From the NCBI RefSeq assembly GCF_900683735.1, contig NZ_LR215979.1, positions 1,054,001-1,118,000 on the forward strand: a stretch of 64,000 nt of DNA. Reading direction: 5' to 3'. The notes beneath the pieces were generated by a model. The model was given only the letters and a program-made list of their open reading frames with translations, searched no databases and had not been told where the DNA came from. Source of the DNA: Fusobacterium ulcerans ATCC 49185 (lineage in GTDB: Bacteria > Fusobacteriota > Fusobacteriia > Fusobacteriales > Fusobacteriaceae). Below, one piece after another: positions 52,921-61,125 of this stretch. A program made the translations under genes and the position numbers. Positions within the stretch are counted from its first letter, which is position 1. Every line of letters begins with the position of its first letter.

Positions 52921-54348
52921 TCATTTTAGGCATTCAGAGTAAACAGAAAAATTAATTTTTTTCCAACTGATTTTCATATTACTATTTATTTTTATCTTCA
53001 ATATGTCATTTTCATCAATGATACTTTTTATAGAATGATTAAAAATTGTATGAAGGCTTTTTTTATCATAAGCAATTATTTTATTTATTTTGTTATTTAT
53101 TTTCAGCATTTTTTCATTTTCATGATGATTTTTTCCTTCAATATAAACAGCAATATTTAATTCTTTGTCAGGAAATTCTCTGTCTGCTATCTCTTTTATT
53201 CTTACCACTGCTTCAAATAAATCTTCTTCTCTTAATGTATCTGGAATAGCTACTTCAAGTTCGAAATTATCTGAAGGAACAGAAGAAGTATTTTCAAAAA
53301 CAAAATTATACTGGCTTATAGTCTGTTCTCCGCACATATCTATCTGCATAAGTCTTTTTATTGCTTCAGTATCATATCCTTTTCCTATGAGATACATTAA
53401 TTTTGTAACAGCAGCTTCTGGAGTCAGGTCTACTCCGCTTATTACTCCTGCATCTGTAAGCTTTGCACTTGCTTCATATAATCCCATTTTTACAAAACCT
53501 TTTGTACATTGAGTGATATCTACTATGACTATACCTTTAGATGAAATGTATTTAAGTACATTCAGAAATTCTTCACTAGTAGGAGCATTTCCATTTCCAA
53601 AAGTTTTTAAGATAACACCTTTTATTTCATCAGTATTTTCAAATATGCTTTTTAAATATTGTGGATTTAATCCTGGAAATAATTCAAGGATAATAACTTT
53701 GCTATTCATTTTTCCATCTACATAAAAATTTTTGATTGCTGGTCTGTCAAGAATTCTATCTTTTATTATTCTGATATCTCCACCAATTTCTCCAATAGCT
53801 GGATAATTAGGAGAAGAGAATCCAAAATAATTAGTCGCATCTATTTTTCTTGATCTGTTTCCTCTCATTAGAGTATCTCTAAAGAAGATACAGACTTCAG
53901 GAACAAGCTTTACACCATATAAGTCATTACCCGCTATTTGTATAGCAGTGATAAGATTTTGAAGAGCATCACTTCTTGGAAATTGCAGAGGTACTTGTGA
54001 TCCAGTAAGAACTACAGGTTTATCAAGATTTTTAAGCATAAATGAGAGAGCGGAAGCTGTAAATGCCATAGTGTCAGTTCCATGAAGTACAACAAATCCT
54101 CTATAGTTTTCATAATTCTTTTCAATTATACCAGCTATTTTAATCCATACTTCTGGGGACATATCTGATGAGTCGATTAATGGAGAGAACTGATAATAAT
54201 CTGTTAAAAATTTTTCAAGAATAGGGTGTTCTTTTGCAATTTCATTCCAGTCGTTAGCTGGTCTTAGTGGGCTATTAGGATCTTCTTTTTCACTGTTTAC
54301 CATTCCAATAGTTCCACCTGTATTGATAATCAAAACTTTATCTATCAT
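52921..54348 (-). CDS. ansA: asparaginase (type I, cytoplasmic) with extra C-terminal region
   Basis: A 475-residue L-asparaginase. The catalytic Thr is in NTGGTIG (residues 9-15), with the second triad in VLHGTDTMAFTAS (88-100); GSQVPLQFPRSDALQNL and RSRKIDATNYFGFSSP follow. The asparaginase body ends near residue 350. About 120 residues follow that are not in the usual type I enzyme (about 340 aa): an alpha/beta stretch (ELEVAIPDTLREEDLF, EFPDKELNIAVYIEG) and a strand-rich end. The TTG at 54360 only codes the Shine-Dalgarno GGAGGA, so ATG 54348 is the start. No signal peptide. It probably feeds aspartate to aspA. Confidence 0.92.
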   Translation of the reverse strand: MIDKVLIINTGGTIGMVNSEKEDPNSPLRPANDWNEIAKEHPILEKFLTDYYQFSPLIDSSDMSPEVWIKIAGIIEKNYENYRGFVVLHGTDTMAFTASALSFMLKNLDKPVVLTGSQVPLQFPRSDALQNLITAIQIAGNDLYGVKLVPEVCIFFRDTLMRGNRSRKIDATNYFGFSSPNYPAIGEIGGDIRIIKDRILDRPAIKNFYVDGKMNSKVIILELFPGLNPQYLKSIFENTDEIKGVILKTFGNGNAPTSEEFLNVLKYISSKGIVIVDITQCTKGFVKMGLYEASAKLTDAGVISGVDLTPEAAVTKLMYLIGKGYDTEAIKRLMQIDMCGEQTISQYNFVFENTSSVPSDNFELEVAIPDTLREEDLFEAVVRIKEIADREFPDKELNIAVYIEGKNHHENEKMLKINNKINKIIAYDKKSLHTIFNHSIKSIIDENDILKIKINSNMKISWKKINFSVYSECLK

Positions 54349-54445
54349 TTTTTCCTCCAAAATTGATATTATTTTCTAAATTATACTTACAAATTATAAA
54401 AAAAACAATAGACAAATAATTTAAAAAATATTTTAAGATTTAAAC

Positions 54446-54474
54446 TTTAAATTATACTAAAGAAATGGTATAAT
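54446..54474 (+). promoter_or_regulatory. promoter candidate for aroK
   Basis: TTTAAA, 17 bases, TATAAT, with TG one base before the -10. It would give a very short leader of about 10 bases, so the assignment is uncertain. Confidence 0.35.
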
Positions 54475-54491
54475 TACCAAAGGAGGAACAA

Positions 54492-55010
54492 ATGAAGGAT
54501 AATATAGCTCTAATTGGTTTTATGGGAAGTGGAAAAAGCACTATAGGCAGAGTTCTAGCCAAATACTTAGATATGAAATTCATTGATATAGATAAAATGA
54601 TCTCTGCAAGAGAGAAAAAAACAATCCCAGAGATATTTGAAGAAAAGGGAGAAGCTTATTTCAGGAAATTAGAGAGAGAGATTGTTTATGAGGAATCTTT
54701 AGATAATAATATAGTTATTGCTACTGGTGGAGGAGTCATAATAGACAATGAAAACATAAAAACTCTAAGAGAAACTTCGTTTATTGTGTATCTGGATTGT
54801 ACTATTGAATGTATATATGAAAGAGTAAGACATAGTAAGGGAAGACCTCTTCTTAATGTAGATGATATGTTTGAGAAGATAAAGGAACTTCATTCTAAAA
54901 GAGAGATTCTATACAGAATATCTGCTGATTTTAGTGTGAAGATAGATATAGACAGCAATATGTATGATACTGCAGAAAAAATAAAAGAGGCTTATATTTA
55001 TAACAGTTAA
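54492..55010 (+). CDS. aroK: shikimate kinase
   Basis: A 172-residue kinase that phosphorylates shikimate in the chorismate pathway. The P-loop is GFMGSGKST (about residues 9-17), the substrate site [11 protein letters not shown], then [12 protein letters not shown], the GGG motif in IATGGGVI and the lid SKGRPLL. Length is normal. AGGAGG precedes the ATG by five bases. It is followed after 18 bases by an SDR gene, and they are probably one transcript. No other aromatic-pathway gene is nearby. Confidence 0.93.
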   Translation: MKDNIALIGFMGSGKSTIGRVLAKYLDMKFIDIDKMISAREKKTIPEIFEEKGEAYFRKLEREIVYEESLDNNIVIATGGGVIIDNENIKTLRETSFIVYLDCTIECIYERVRHSKGRPLLNVDDMFEKIKELHSKREILYRISADFSVKIDIDSNMYDTAEKIKEAYIYNS

Positions 55011-55028
55011 AATAAGGAGGGATTTTTT

Positions 55029-55811
55029 ATGTGTAATGAAAATCGTTTGAAAGGGAAACTTGCTTTGATTACTGGAGCTACAAGTGGAATAGGGAAATCT
55101 TGTGCTGAAAAGCTTGCAGAAATGGGAGTTGACCTTATTCTTACTGGAAGAAGAAATGAAGTATTAAATGAAATTAAAGTTGAAATAGAAAAAAAATATG
55201 GTGTAAAGGTATTGCCTGTACAGCTTGATGCAAGAAATTCTAAAGAAGTTGCTGAAAAAATAGCTGCTCTTGAAGGTGAATGGAAAAATATAGATATTCT
55301 TGTAAATAATGCAGGACTTGCTTTAGGGATGGAGAAAGTATATTCTAATTCAGCAGAAGATATAGATGCAGTTATAGATACAAATGTAAAAGGTATGCTT
55401 TATATGATAAGAGAAGTAGTTCCTGGAATGGTAGAGAGAGATAAACCATCTCTTGTAATAAATATGGGATCAGTAGCAGGAGATGCTGCATATGCAGGAG
55501 GAGCAGTATATTGTGCTTCTAAGGCAGCTGTAAAGACTCTTTCTGATGGATTGAGAATAGATTTAGTTGATACAAAAGTAAAGGTAACTAATATAAAACC
55601 TGGATTAGTTGAAACTAACTTTAGTGTAATAAGATTTAAAGGAGATAAAGATAAAGCTGAAAAAGTATATAAAGGAATAGAAGCTCTTACTCCAGATGAT
55701 ATAGCTGATACAGTTACATATATTTGTAATCTTCCTGATAATGTGCAAATTCCAGAGATAGTTATGACTCCTATGTTCCAAGCTGATGGACGTACTGTAT
55801 ATAAAAAATAA
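55029..55811 (+). CDS. short-chain dehydrogenase/reductase, YdfG-like
   Basis: A 260-residue classical SDR. The cofactor loop is TGATSGIG (about residues 15-22), NNAGLALG follows, and the catalytic Ser and Tyr-x-x-x-Lys are in MGSVAGDAAYAGGAVYCASK. The segment PGLVETNFSVIRFKGD and the C-terminal IPEIVMTPMFQ match the YdfG group, NADP-dependent enzymes that oxidise L-serine, L-allo-threonine and 3-hydroxy acids. So the product is probably such a 3-hydroxy-acid dehydrogenase. AAGGAGGG precedes the start; the gene follows aroK. Confidence 0.88.
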   Translation: MCNENRLKGKLALITGATSGIGKSCAEKLAEMGVDLILTGRRNEVLNEIKVEIEKKYGVKVLPVQLDARNSKEVAEKIAALEGEWKNIDILVNNAGLALGMEKVYSNSAEDIDAVIDTNVKGMLYMIREVVPGMVERDKPSLVINMGSVAGDAAYAGGAVYCASKAAVKTLSDGLRIDLVDTKVKVTNIKPGLVETNFSVIRFKGDKDKAEKVYKGIEALTPDDIADTVTYICNLPDNVQIPEIVMTPMFQADGRTVYKK

Positions 55812-55822
55812 ATTTTATTGAT

Positions 55823-55855
55823 GAAAACCACAGATTTTATTTCTGTGGTTTTTTA
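55823..55855 (+). terminator. terminator of the aroK-SDR operon
   Basis: AAAACCACAGA pairs with TCTGTGGTTTT around a seven-base loop, then TTAATAAATTTT. Confidence 0.85.
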
Positions 55856-56164
55856 ATAAATTTTGGAAATATATTCAACTTAATATATTTCTAACTATTA
55901 TTCTAGGGAAAAATGATACATTTTATTTTTATTATATTTATCTTTGATTTTATTATAATCTTAAAGATTAGAAAAAATATTTTTTTAGTTATTAAACTTA
56001 ATTATAAGAGTAGAAGTTTTTATTAAAATAAGATATCATATAAATAAAACTTGTTAATTTTGAAAAAAGATTTATATTCAAACACTAGATAACTCTATAT
56101 TTAAAATTAATTAAGATAATTATTTTATTTTTGTTTTAATATAAAAAATCTCTGTTGTAATGAC
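55856..56164. other. AT-rich intergenic stretch, no gene seen
   Basis: About 310 bases with stops in every frame and no recognised RNA or promoter of consensus quality. Confidence 0.45.
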
Positions 56165-56179
56165 ATGATAGGAGGTATA

Positions 56180-58195
56180 ATGAAATCAAAGTTTTTATTG
56201 ATTTTAGTAGGATTAATAATGGGAGGGACAATGAACCTAGAAGCTAATGACACAGTAAAGAATGTAGATGTACCAATAAAAAAAGTAACATTATATTCAT
56301 CAGGTGTGGGATATTTTGAGCATAAGGGAACTATTGAAAATGCATCAAAATTAACACTGCCATTTGAAACAAGTGCTTTAAATGATGTATTAAAATCTAT
56401 TATTATCTATGATCCTAATACTGCTTTACCAGTGATAAATTATCCTTCAGAAGAAACTGTGAAAAGGACTCTTGCCAGCTTGAGTATTGATCTTAATAAT
56501 AATCCCTCCATTGAAGAGATATTAAATTCACTAAGAGGAGCAGAAGTAAAGATTGTAGCCACTAGAGAAATAACTGGGAAAATAATAGGTGCTAAAGTTA
56601 AAAAAGTAAAAGTAGGAGATGAGATAGCAGAAGTATCCAGTCTTTCTGTATTAAGTGAAGGACAAATCCAAACTATAAAAACAGATGAAATTATATCTTA
56701 TAGTTTTACAGATTCTAAAATAACAGCTGATATGAACAGGGCATTAGATTTAATATTGAATTCTAAAAATACAAATATAAAAAATATAAATATCAATCTT
56801 TCTGGAGATAAAAAAAGAGATATAGAATTCAGCTATGTAATAGCAAGTCCTGTATGGAAGGCTACTTATAGATTTGATTTAGCTGATGAAAAACCATATC
56901 TTCAAGGATGGGCAATAGTAGACAATGTAGGTGAGATGGATTGGAACAATGTAGAGTTATCTCTTGTAACGGGAAGACCTATATCATTTATACAGGAACT
57001 ATATGCACCATATCATTTAAATAGACCTATTATTCCACTATCAATTGCTGGATTTGCACAAGCTAAAACCTATGAGAGCGGAATATCAGATATATATTAT
57101 GATGAAATAGAAGACATAGAAATGAGCAAGGAAGTTTTTGCTTCAGAAATTAATATAAGTGGAAAGAAAATGATGAGGTCATCTTTGGCTTTTGGAGGAA
57201 ATGCTAATCAAGAAGTAACTAATACTAGAAATGCTGGGGATATGTTTATGTTTACAACACCAAAGCCTGTTACTTTGGAAAGACAGCAAAGCGCAATGAT
57301 TCCACTAGTACAAACTACTTTTGATGCAAAGAAAGTATCCATATTTGATGGAAGAAATGCAAGACATGGTGTTATTTCCAATCCAGCACTTGGGGTGAAG
57401 TTTAAGAATAATTCTGGAATGAAATTACCAGCAGGTCCTATTACAATATATGATGATGGAACATATGTGGGGGATGCACTTTTAGAGTTTTTACCTGAGA
57501 ATGAAGAAAGAATGATAGCCTATGGAGATGATCTTTCTGTAACTGGAACAGTATCAGTTTCAGAAACTGCTAAAACAGATACTATAACAGTAACTAAAGG
57601 AGTTCTGAATATAAGTATAAAACATGTTTATGAAAAAGTTTATACATTTAAAAATACTAGTACTAAAGATAAAAATATTGTGGTGGAGCATCCTATTATG
57701 AATAATTCAAAATTAATAGAACCACAAAAATATATAGAAAAAACAGGTAATTTATATCGTTTTGATGTGAAAATAAAAAATGGCAGTGAGGCAAAAATTG
57801 CTGTAAAAGAAGAGGTAACAAAGCTGACTAGTACAAGTATTGTAAGTTTTTCTAAGGATACATTGGTGTATTATTCAACAAATAAGGATATATCTCCTAA
57901 TGTTCGAGAGTTTTTTGTAAAAGCTGCAGCTATGTATGGTGAAATGGAAGAAACGCAAGTAAAACTTAAAGAAATGTCTGATTTACGTGAAAATTATGTA
58001 AAAGAGCAGGATAGAATGAGAAAAAATATTGATACTGTTGGCAGTACTTCAGTACAAGGAAAAGAATATATTATAAAGCTGACATCACTTGATAAAAAGA
58101 TAGAAGATCTTGATGGAAAAATAAAAGAAACAACTCAAAAGCTGCAAGAATTGAGAAATAAATATAATGAATTTATTAAAGGGTTGAATGGATAA
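56180..58195 (+). CDS. DUF4139 domain protein, exported
   Basis: A 671-residue protein with a Sec signal peptide (about 1-22), then the beta-rich start VPIKKVTLYSSGVGYFEHKG, which is the usual opening of DUF4139 proteins. The DUF4139 core includes SPVWKATYRFDL and WNNVELSLVTGRPISF. A helical coiled-coil region is at about 605-670. Function is unknown; such proteins are thought to be periplasmic or surface. The frame is open from 56165, but the ATAGGAGGT just before ATG 56180 is the Shine-Dalgarno sequence. Confidence 0.82.
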   Translation: MKSKFLLILVGLIMGGTMNLEANDTVKNVDVPIKKVTLYSSGVGYFEHKGTIENASKLTLPFETSALNDVLKSIIIYDPNTALPVINYPSEETVKRTLASLSIDLNNNPSIEEILNSLRGAEVKIVATREITGKIIGAKVKKVKVGDEIAEVSSLSVLSEGQIQTIKTDEIISYSFTDSKITADMNRALDLILNSKNTNIKNININLSGDKKRDIEFSYVIASPVWKATYRFDLADEKPYLQGWAIVDNVGEMDWNNVELSLVTGRPISFIQELYAPYHLNRPIIPLSIAGFAQAKTYESGISDIYYDEIEDIEMSKEVFASEINISGKKMMRSSLAFGGNANQEVTNTRNAGDMFMFTTPKPVTLERQQSAMIPLVQTTFDAKKVSIFDGRNARHGVISNPALGVKFKNNSGMKLPAGPITIYDDGTYVGDALLEFLPENEERMIAYGDDLSVTGTVSVSETAKTDTITVTKGVLNISIKHVYEKVYTFKNTSTKDKNIVVEHPIMNNSKLIEPQKYIEKTGNLYRFDVKIKNGSEAKIAVKEEVTKLTSTSIVSFSKDTLVYYSTNKDISPNVREFFVKAAAMYGEMEETQVKLKEMSDLRENYVKEQDRMRKNIDTVGSTSVQGKEYIIKLTSLDKKIEDLDGKIKETTQKLQELRNKYNEFIKGLNG

Positions 58196-58291
58196 TTATT
58201 TGTAATATACTATTTTCATTACATAATATTAATACTTTAAGAATTTAAACTTTTTATTAAAAAGTTATTATTTACAGAAATTCATACTTTT

Positions 58292-58325
58292 AAAAAGACC
58301 TCAGATTTTATTCTGAGGTCTTTAT
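58292..58325. terminator. bidirectional terminator
   Basis: AAAGACCTCAGA pairs perfectly with TCTGAGGTCTTT around a short T-rich loop, between two convergent genes. Confidence 0.85.
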
Positions 58326-58445
58326 ATTATATTCAAATACTTTGACAATTTTATCTGGAAAAATTAAATATTTTTTTATTAATATATCTATAAATAAAAG
58401 CCATCTTCATTACAACTATCATTTGGTAATTGTAAGAATGTTTCT

Positions 58446-59192
58446 CTATTTATTTTTAAAATCACTCTCTTTTGGAATATTTCCCTCTGCTTTTATAGAT
58501 TCAAATTTTTCAACTGCATTCTCAACTGCTTCATCATTTTCTAAATTCAATACTTCATCAAGCAAAATTCTAAATACATTTTCAAGTTGGTAATCATAAT
58601 AGTCATATTTATTAGTCCATTCTGCCAATCCTTTTAAAAATTCATCTAAATTACCATTTTTTTTCAGATTTTCATTAAGTTTTTTTGCATCATCTATTGT
58701 GAATATTTCAAGATTATGTTGACTATGCACAAAACTATGAGCATACAAAAGGGGATATATTACTTTGTTCCAGCCATATTTTTTTATTATACGAGCAAAG
58801 CTTTCTTCAAAATAACTTGGTTCTTCATGATCTGGGTCTGTACTTTGGAATAATTCTGCATAGAGAAGTACATCTTTTTCATTAACCAGTGCCAGTTCTG
58901 TTGCAAAAAATGAACCTCCAGCAGATTCGCCATCCAATGAAACTTCATCTTCAGGGCTATTCACATTTATTAGTTTTTCTACTATTTCACGCATTAATGG
59001 ATGAAGTTCTGGATATTTTACAGCTTGTTTAGCAAAATATTCCTCAATCACTCCTATAGAGTCATCTTCATTTTCAAAATCTTCCCATAAGATATCAAAA
59101 TACCAGTTGTAGTCATCCTGTTCTGATTCATCAATTCCCTTTGATATTGCTTTTAATTTCTTTTCCAGCCATTCTTTTGTAAGTTTTGCCAT
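58446..59192 (-). CDS. conserved hypothetical acidic protein, 248 aa
   Basis: A 248-residue soluble protein, strongly acidic and rich in aromatic residues, mostly helical (KEWLEKKLKAISKGIDESEQ at the start, and a second half of helical segments such as LKGLAEWTNKYDYYDYQLEN). No signal peptide, no known catalytic motif. I do not recognise the family. The frame is open to 59240, but AAGGAGG lies just before the ATG at 59192. It is flanked by a strong bidirectional terminator on its 3' side and is a single gene. Confidence 0.7.
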   Translation of the reverse strand: MAKLTKEWLEKKLKAISKGIDESEQDDYNWYFDILWEDFENEDDSIGVIEEYFAKQAVKYPELHPLMREIVEKLINVNSPEDEVSLDGESAGGSFFATELALVNEKDVLLYAELFQSTDPDHEEPSYFEESFARIIKKYGWNKVIYPLLYAHSFVHSQHNLEIFTIDDAKKLNENLKKNGNLDEFLKGLAEWTNKYDYYDYQLENVFRILLDEVLNLENDEAVENAVEKFESIKAEGNIPKESDFKNK

Positions 59193-59402
59193 TATAAATC
59201 CTCCTTGTAGTAGCAATGTTGTTATAGATAATAGTATCATTTATCTTAATTGCATACAAGAAAGTAGTACTTGCTTTTTGTCAATTAGCAGTTGATAAAA
59301 AATAGAAGGAAATTAATATCAACAATATAACATAAAACCTCTATATTTTATATTTATAATATAAAAAGTATAAAATAGTTAAATGGTATTATGGAGGGAA
59401 GT

Positions 59403-59738
59403 ATGAGAAATAAACAGGATATTTTAAATTTAGAAGAAGAAATAATAGAGAAAAAATCTTTGCCTTATTTGAGAGATGAAGCAAGAAAAGAACTTTTGGT
59501 AAGTAAATGTTTTAGAATTAGCAAGAATCATAAAAATTTTGAGTTTAATATTTTGAATATAGGAAAATTTAAAGGAAAAATGGAAGATTTAGTAGAAAAA
59601 ATTAATAATTCCAATTTAACAATGTTAAAAACAAAATCTTGGACAGAAGTTGGAGCTTATTCTATCAGTTATCCTAATTTAATAAAGCAGAGTGAAAACC
59701 ATGAAATATTTAAAATATTGAAACATTTCCAAGTCTAG
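59403..59738 (+). CDS. hypothetical protein, 111 aa
   Basis: A 111-residue cytoplasmic protein with charged helices at the N-terminus (ILNLEEEIIEKKSLPYLRDE) and a mixed C-terminal half. The upstream four codons (from 59391) contain the Shine-Dalgarno GGAGGG, so ATG 59403 is the start. No family recognised. It may be expressed together with the next two secreted-protein genes, but there is a gap of about 95 bases between them. Confidence 0.6.
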   Translation: MRNKQDILNLEEEIIEKKSLPYLRDEARKELLVSKCFRISKNHKNFEFNILNIGKFKGKMEDLVEKINNSNLTMLKTKSWTEVGAYSISYPNLIKQSENHEIFKILKHFQV

Positions 59739-59833
59739 CAAAAAAGATATTCAAAATTATTTTTAAATATTTTTATTAACAATGACTTTGTTATTAATAA
59801 AATTATAAACTTTGATAAAATCGTGGGGGAAAA

Positions 59834-60028
59834 ATGAAAAAAATAATTATGTTTCTTTTTATAATTTTAACAACTCTGTGTATTGCTGGTCAGTTTGTGT
59901 ATATAACACCTAAAGGGAAGAAATACCATTCTACTAAGAACTGTAGAACATTAGCAAGAAGTAAGGTTATTAAGGAAATAAAATTATCTGAAACAGGGAA
60001 TAGACAGCCATGTAAAGTTTGTTATTAG
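59834..60028 (+). CDS. small secreted protein with H-x3-C-x2-L ... P-C-x2-C motif
   Basis: The 64-residue precursor has a Sec signal peptide (about 1-18). The mature part is YITPKGKKYHSTKNCRTLARS followed after a helix by RQPCKVCY. The same pattern (K-x-Y-H-x-x-x-C-x-x-L ... P-C-x-x-C) occurs as a small module in many exported proteins, often fused to nucleases; the His and three Cys probably bind zinc. Here the module stands alone. The gene ends 12 bases before a lipoprotein gene and the two are surely co-transcribed. Confidence 0.75.
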   Translation: MKKIIMFLFIILTTLCIAGQFVYITPKGKKYHSTKNCRTLARSKVIKEIKLSETGNRQPCKVCY

Positions 60029-60040
60029 GGGAGGATTTGT

Positions 60041-60679
60041 ATGAGAAAAATAATTTTATTAGGAGTATGTTTGATATTATTATGCAGTTGTATAAAAAAA
60101 AATAAATTATCAAGTGATGAAGAAAATTTGTTAAATGAAATAGGTTTTGATAAAAATTTGATAATAGAAGTAAAATCATTGTTAAAAAGTGACTTTAAAC
60201 AACTGCCAGCTATTGAACAAGAAACTGGTGATATATTAAAAGAACAGTATTTTAATGGAATCTACTTTGATAAATATAATGATAACTATGTAAAGTTAAA
60301 AGAAAAACTGGAGAAAAATAATTATAGAGTTTTTTTGTTTGAAATCAATTATCCAGAAAAGCATGTTGCTATAATAAAAGGAAATGATAAATTTGATGTT
60401 TTAAGATATAGAAGGACAGATGGGATTAATTATGGATTGGAAACAGAAGATATTATAAATAAAGTTTCAGAGTGGGATAAGAAATATGTAGTAAATGTAG
60501 TTGGATGTGGGAGAGATTGGGTATGGATAGAACTTAGTAAATTGCCAAGGGATTTAGATAGATTTTCTAAAGAGGTATATGAATTTTGCCCTGATATAGT
60601 GGATCAAGGTGTGGGGGATATAAAAAAACTAAAAGAATCAATAAAAGAAAATAATGAACTGTTTTTATGGTGGGATTAA
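60041..60679 (+). CDS. DUF4253 lipoprotein
   Basis: A 212-residue lipoprotein (signal MRKIILLGVCLILLCSC, lipid-bearing Cys at 17). The C-terminal half matches DUF4253: YRVFLFEINYPEKHVAIIKG, then RDLDRFSKEVYEFCPDIVDQ and the ending LFLWWD. The DUF is usually found in cytoplasmic proteins of unknown role; an exported, lipid-anchored version is less usual. It is 12 bases after the small Cys/His secreted protein gene, so the two products may act together at the envelope. The ribosome binding site is GGGGAGGA. Confidence 0.8.
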   Translation: MRKIILLGVCLILLCSCIKKNKLSSDEENLLNEIGFDKNLIIEVKSLLKSDFKQLPAIEQETGDILKEQYFNGIYFDKYNDNYVKLKEKLEKNNYRVFLFEINYPEKHVAIIKGNDKFDVLRYRRTDGINYGLETEDIINKVSEWDKKYVVNVVGCGRDWVWIELSKLPRDLDRFSKEVYEFCPDIVDQGVGDIKKLKESIKENNELFLWWD

Positions 60680-60754
60680 AAAGTATTACCAGAAAAAAAT
60701 CATATGAATATTGATGAATATAAAATGTATGGACTAAATATAAACAGTTAAAGA

Positions 60755-60806
60755 AGCTGACTAATCAAGAGGAGCATAATTTCACTCTATAAGTCAGTTT
60801 TTTATT
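60755..60806 (+). terminator. terminator of the DUF4253 gene
   Basis: CTGACT (60757-60762) pairs with AGTCAG (60792-60797), with extra GAG/CTC-type pairing inside, followed by TTTTTTATTTTTT. Confidence 0.65.
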
Positions 60807-60863
60807 TTTTAAGAATAAAATTGAGAAATATAACTAAAAAAACTCCAAATTGTGACAGAGATT

Positions 60864-60895
60864 TTGTATACATTTTAAAAAGAAATCGTATACAA
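60864..60895. promoter_or_regulatory. paired GTATAC operator sites (sites 1 and 2)
   Basis: TTGTATACAT (60864-60873) and TCGTATACAA (60886-60895) are each nearly the palindrome TTGTATACAA, with centres 22 bases apart, two helical turns. Together they also form a perfect inverted repeat TTTTGTATAC...GTATACAAAA. The word fits the general operator type of GntR/FadR-like (FCD) regulators (T-x-G-T-n3-A-C-x-A). No such regulator is coded in the window. Confidence 0.5.
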
Positions 60896-60971
60896 AACTA
60901 AAAAAAATATATTCAATCAATTGTTTTTGTCATGATTATAGACAAATAAATTTATATATGACAGTTATGGA

Positions 60972-60981
60972 TTGTATACAA
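60972..60981. promoter_or_regulatory. GTATAC operator site 3, perfect palindrome
   Basis: TTGTATACAA, perfect 10-base palindrome, about 33 bases upstream of the candidate -10 (61014-61019). Confidence 0.5.
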
Positions 60982-61125
60982 ACGTTATATTTTTAATTAC
61001 TGAAAAAATAGACTATAATCATATTAATACATAGAAATTAAATATCTTTTAAACTTTTGAAGAATAAGGCCAATTTTATATTAAACGAGAAAAATAAAGT
61101 TTAAGAGAAGCAGGAGGACTAGAAT

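Larger units (their letters stand above)
60807..61125. other. regulatory gap upstream of the APC permease gene
   Basis: About 320 bases with no gene. It holds three TTGTATACAA-like palindromes and a TATAAT at 61014-61019, which could be the -10 for the permease operon; the matching -35 (TTTTAA) is weak, as expected for a promoter helped or blocked by a regulator. Confidence 0.5.
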
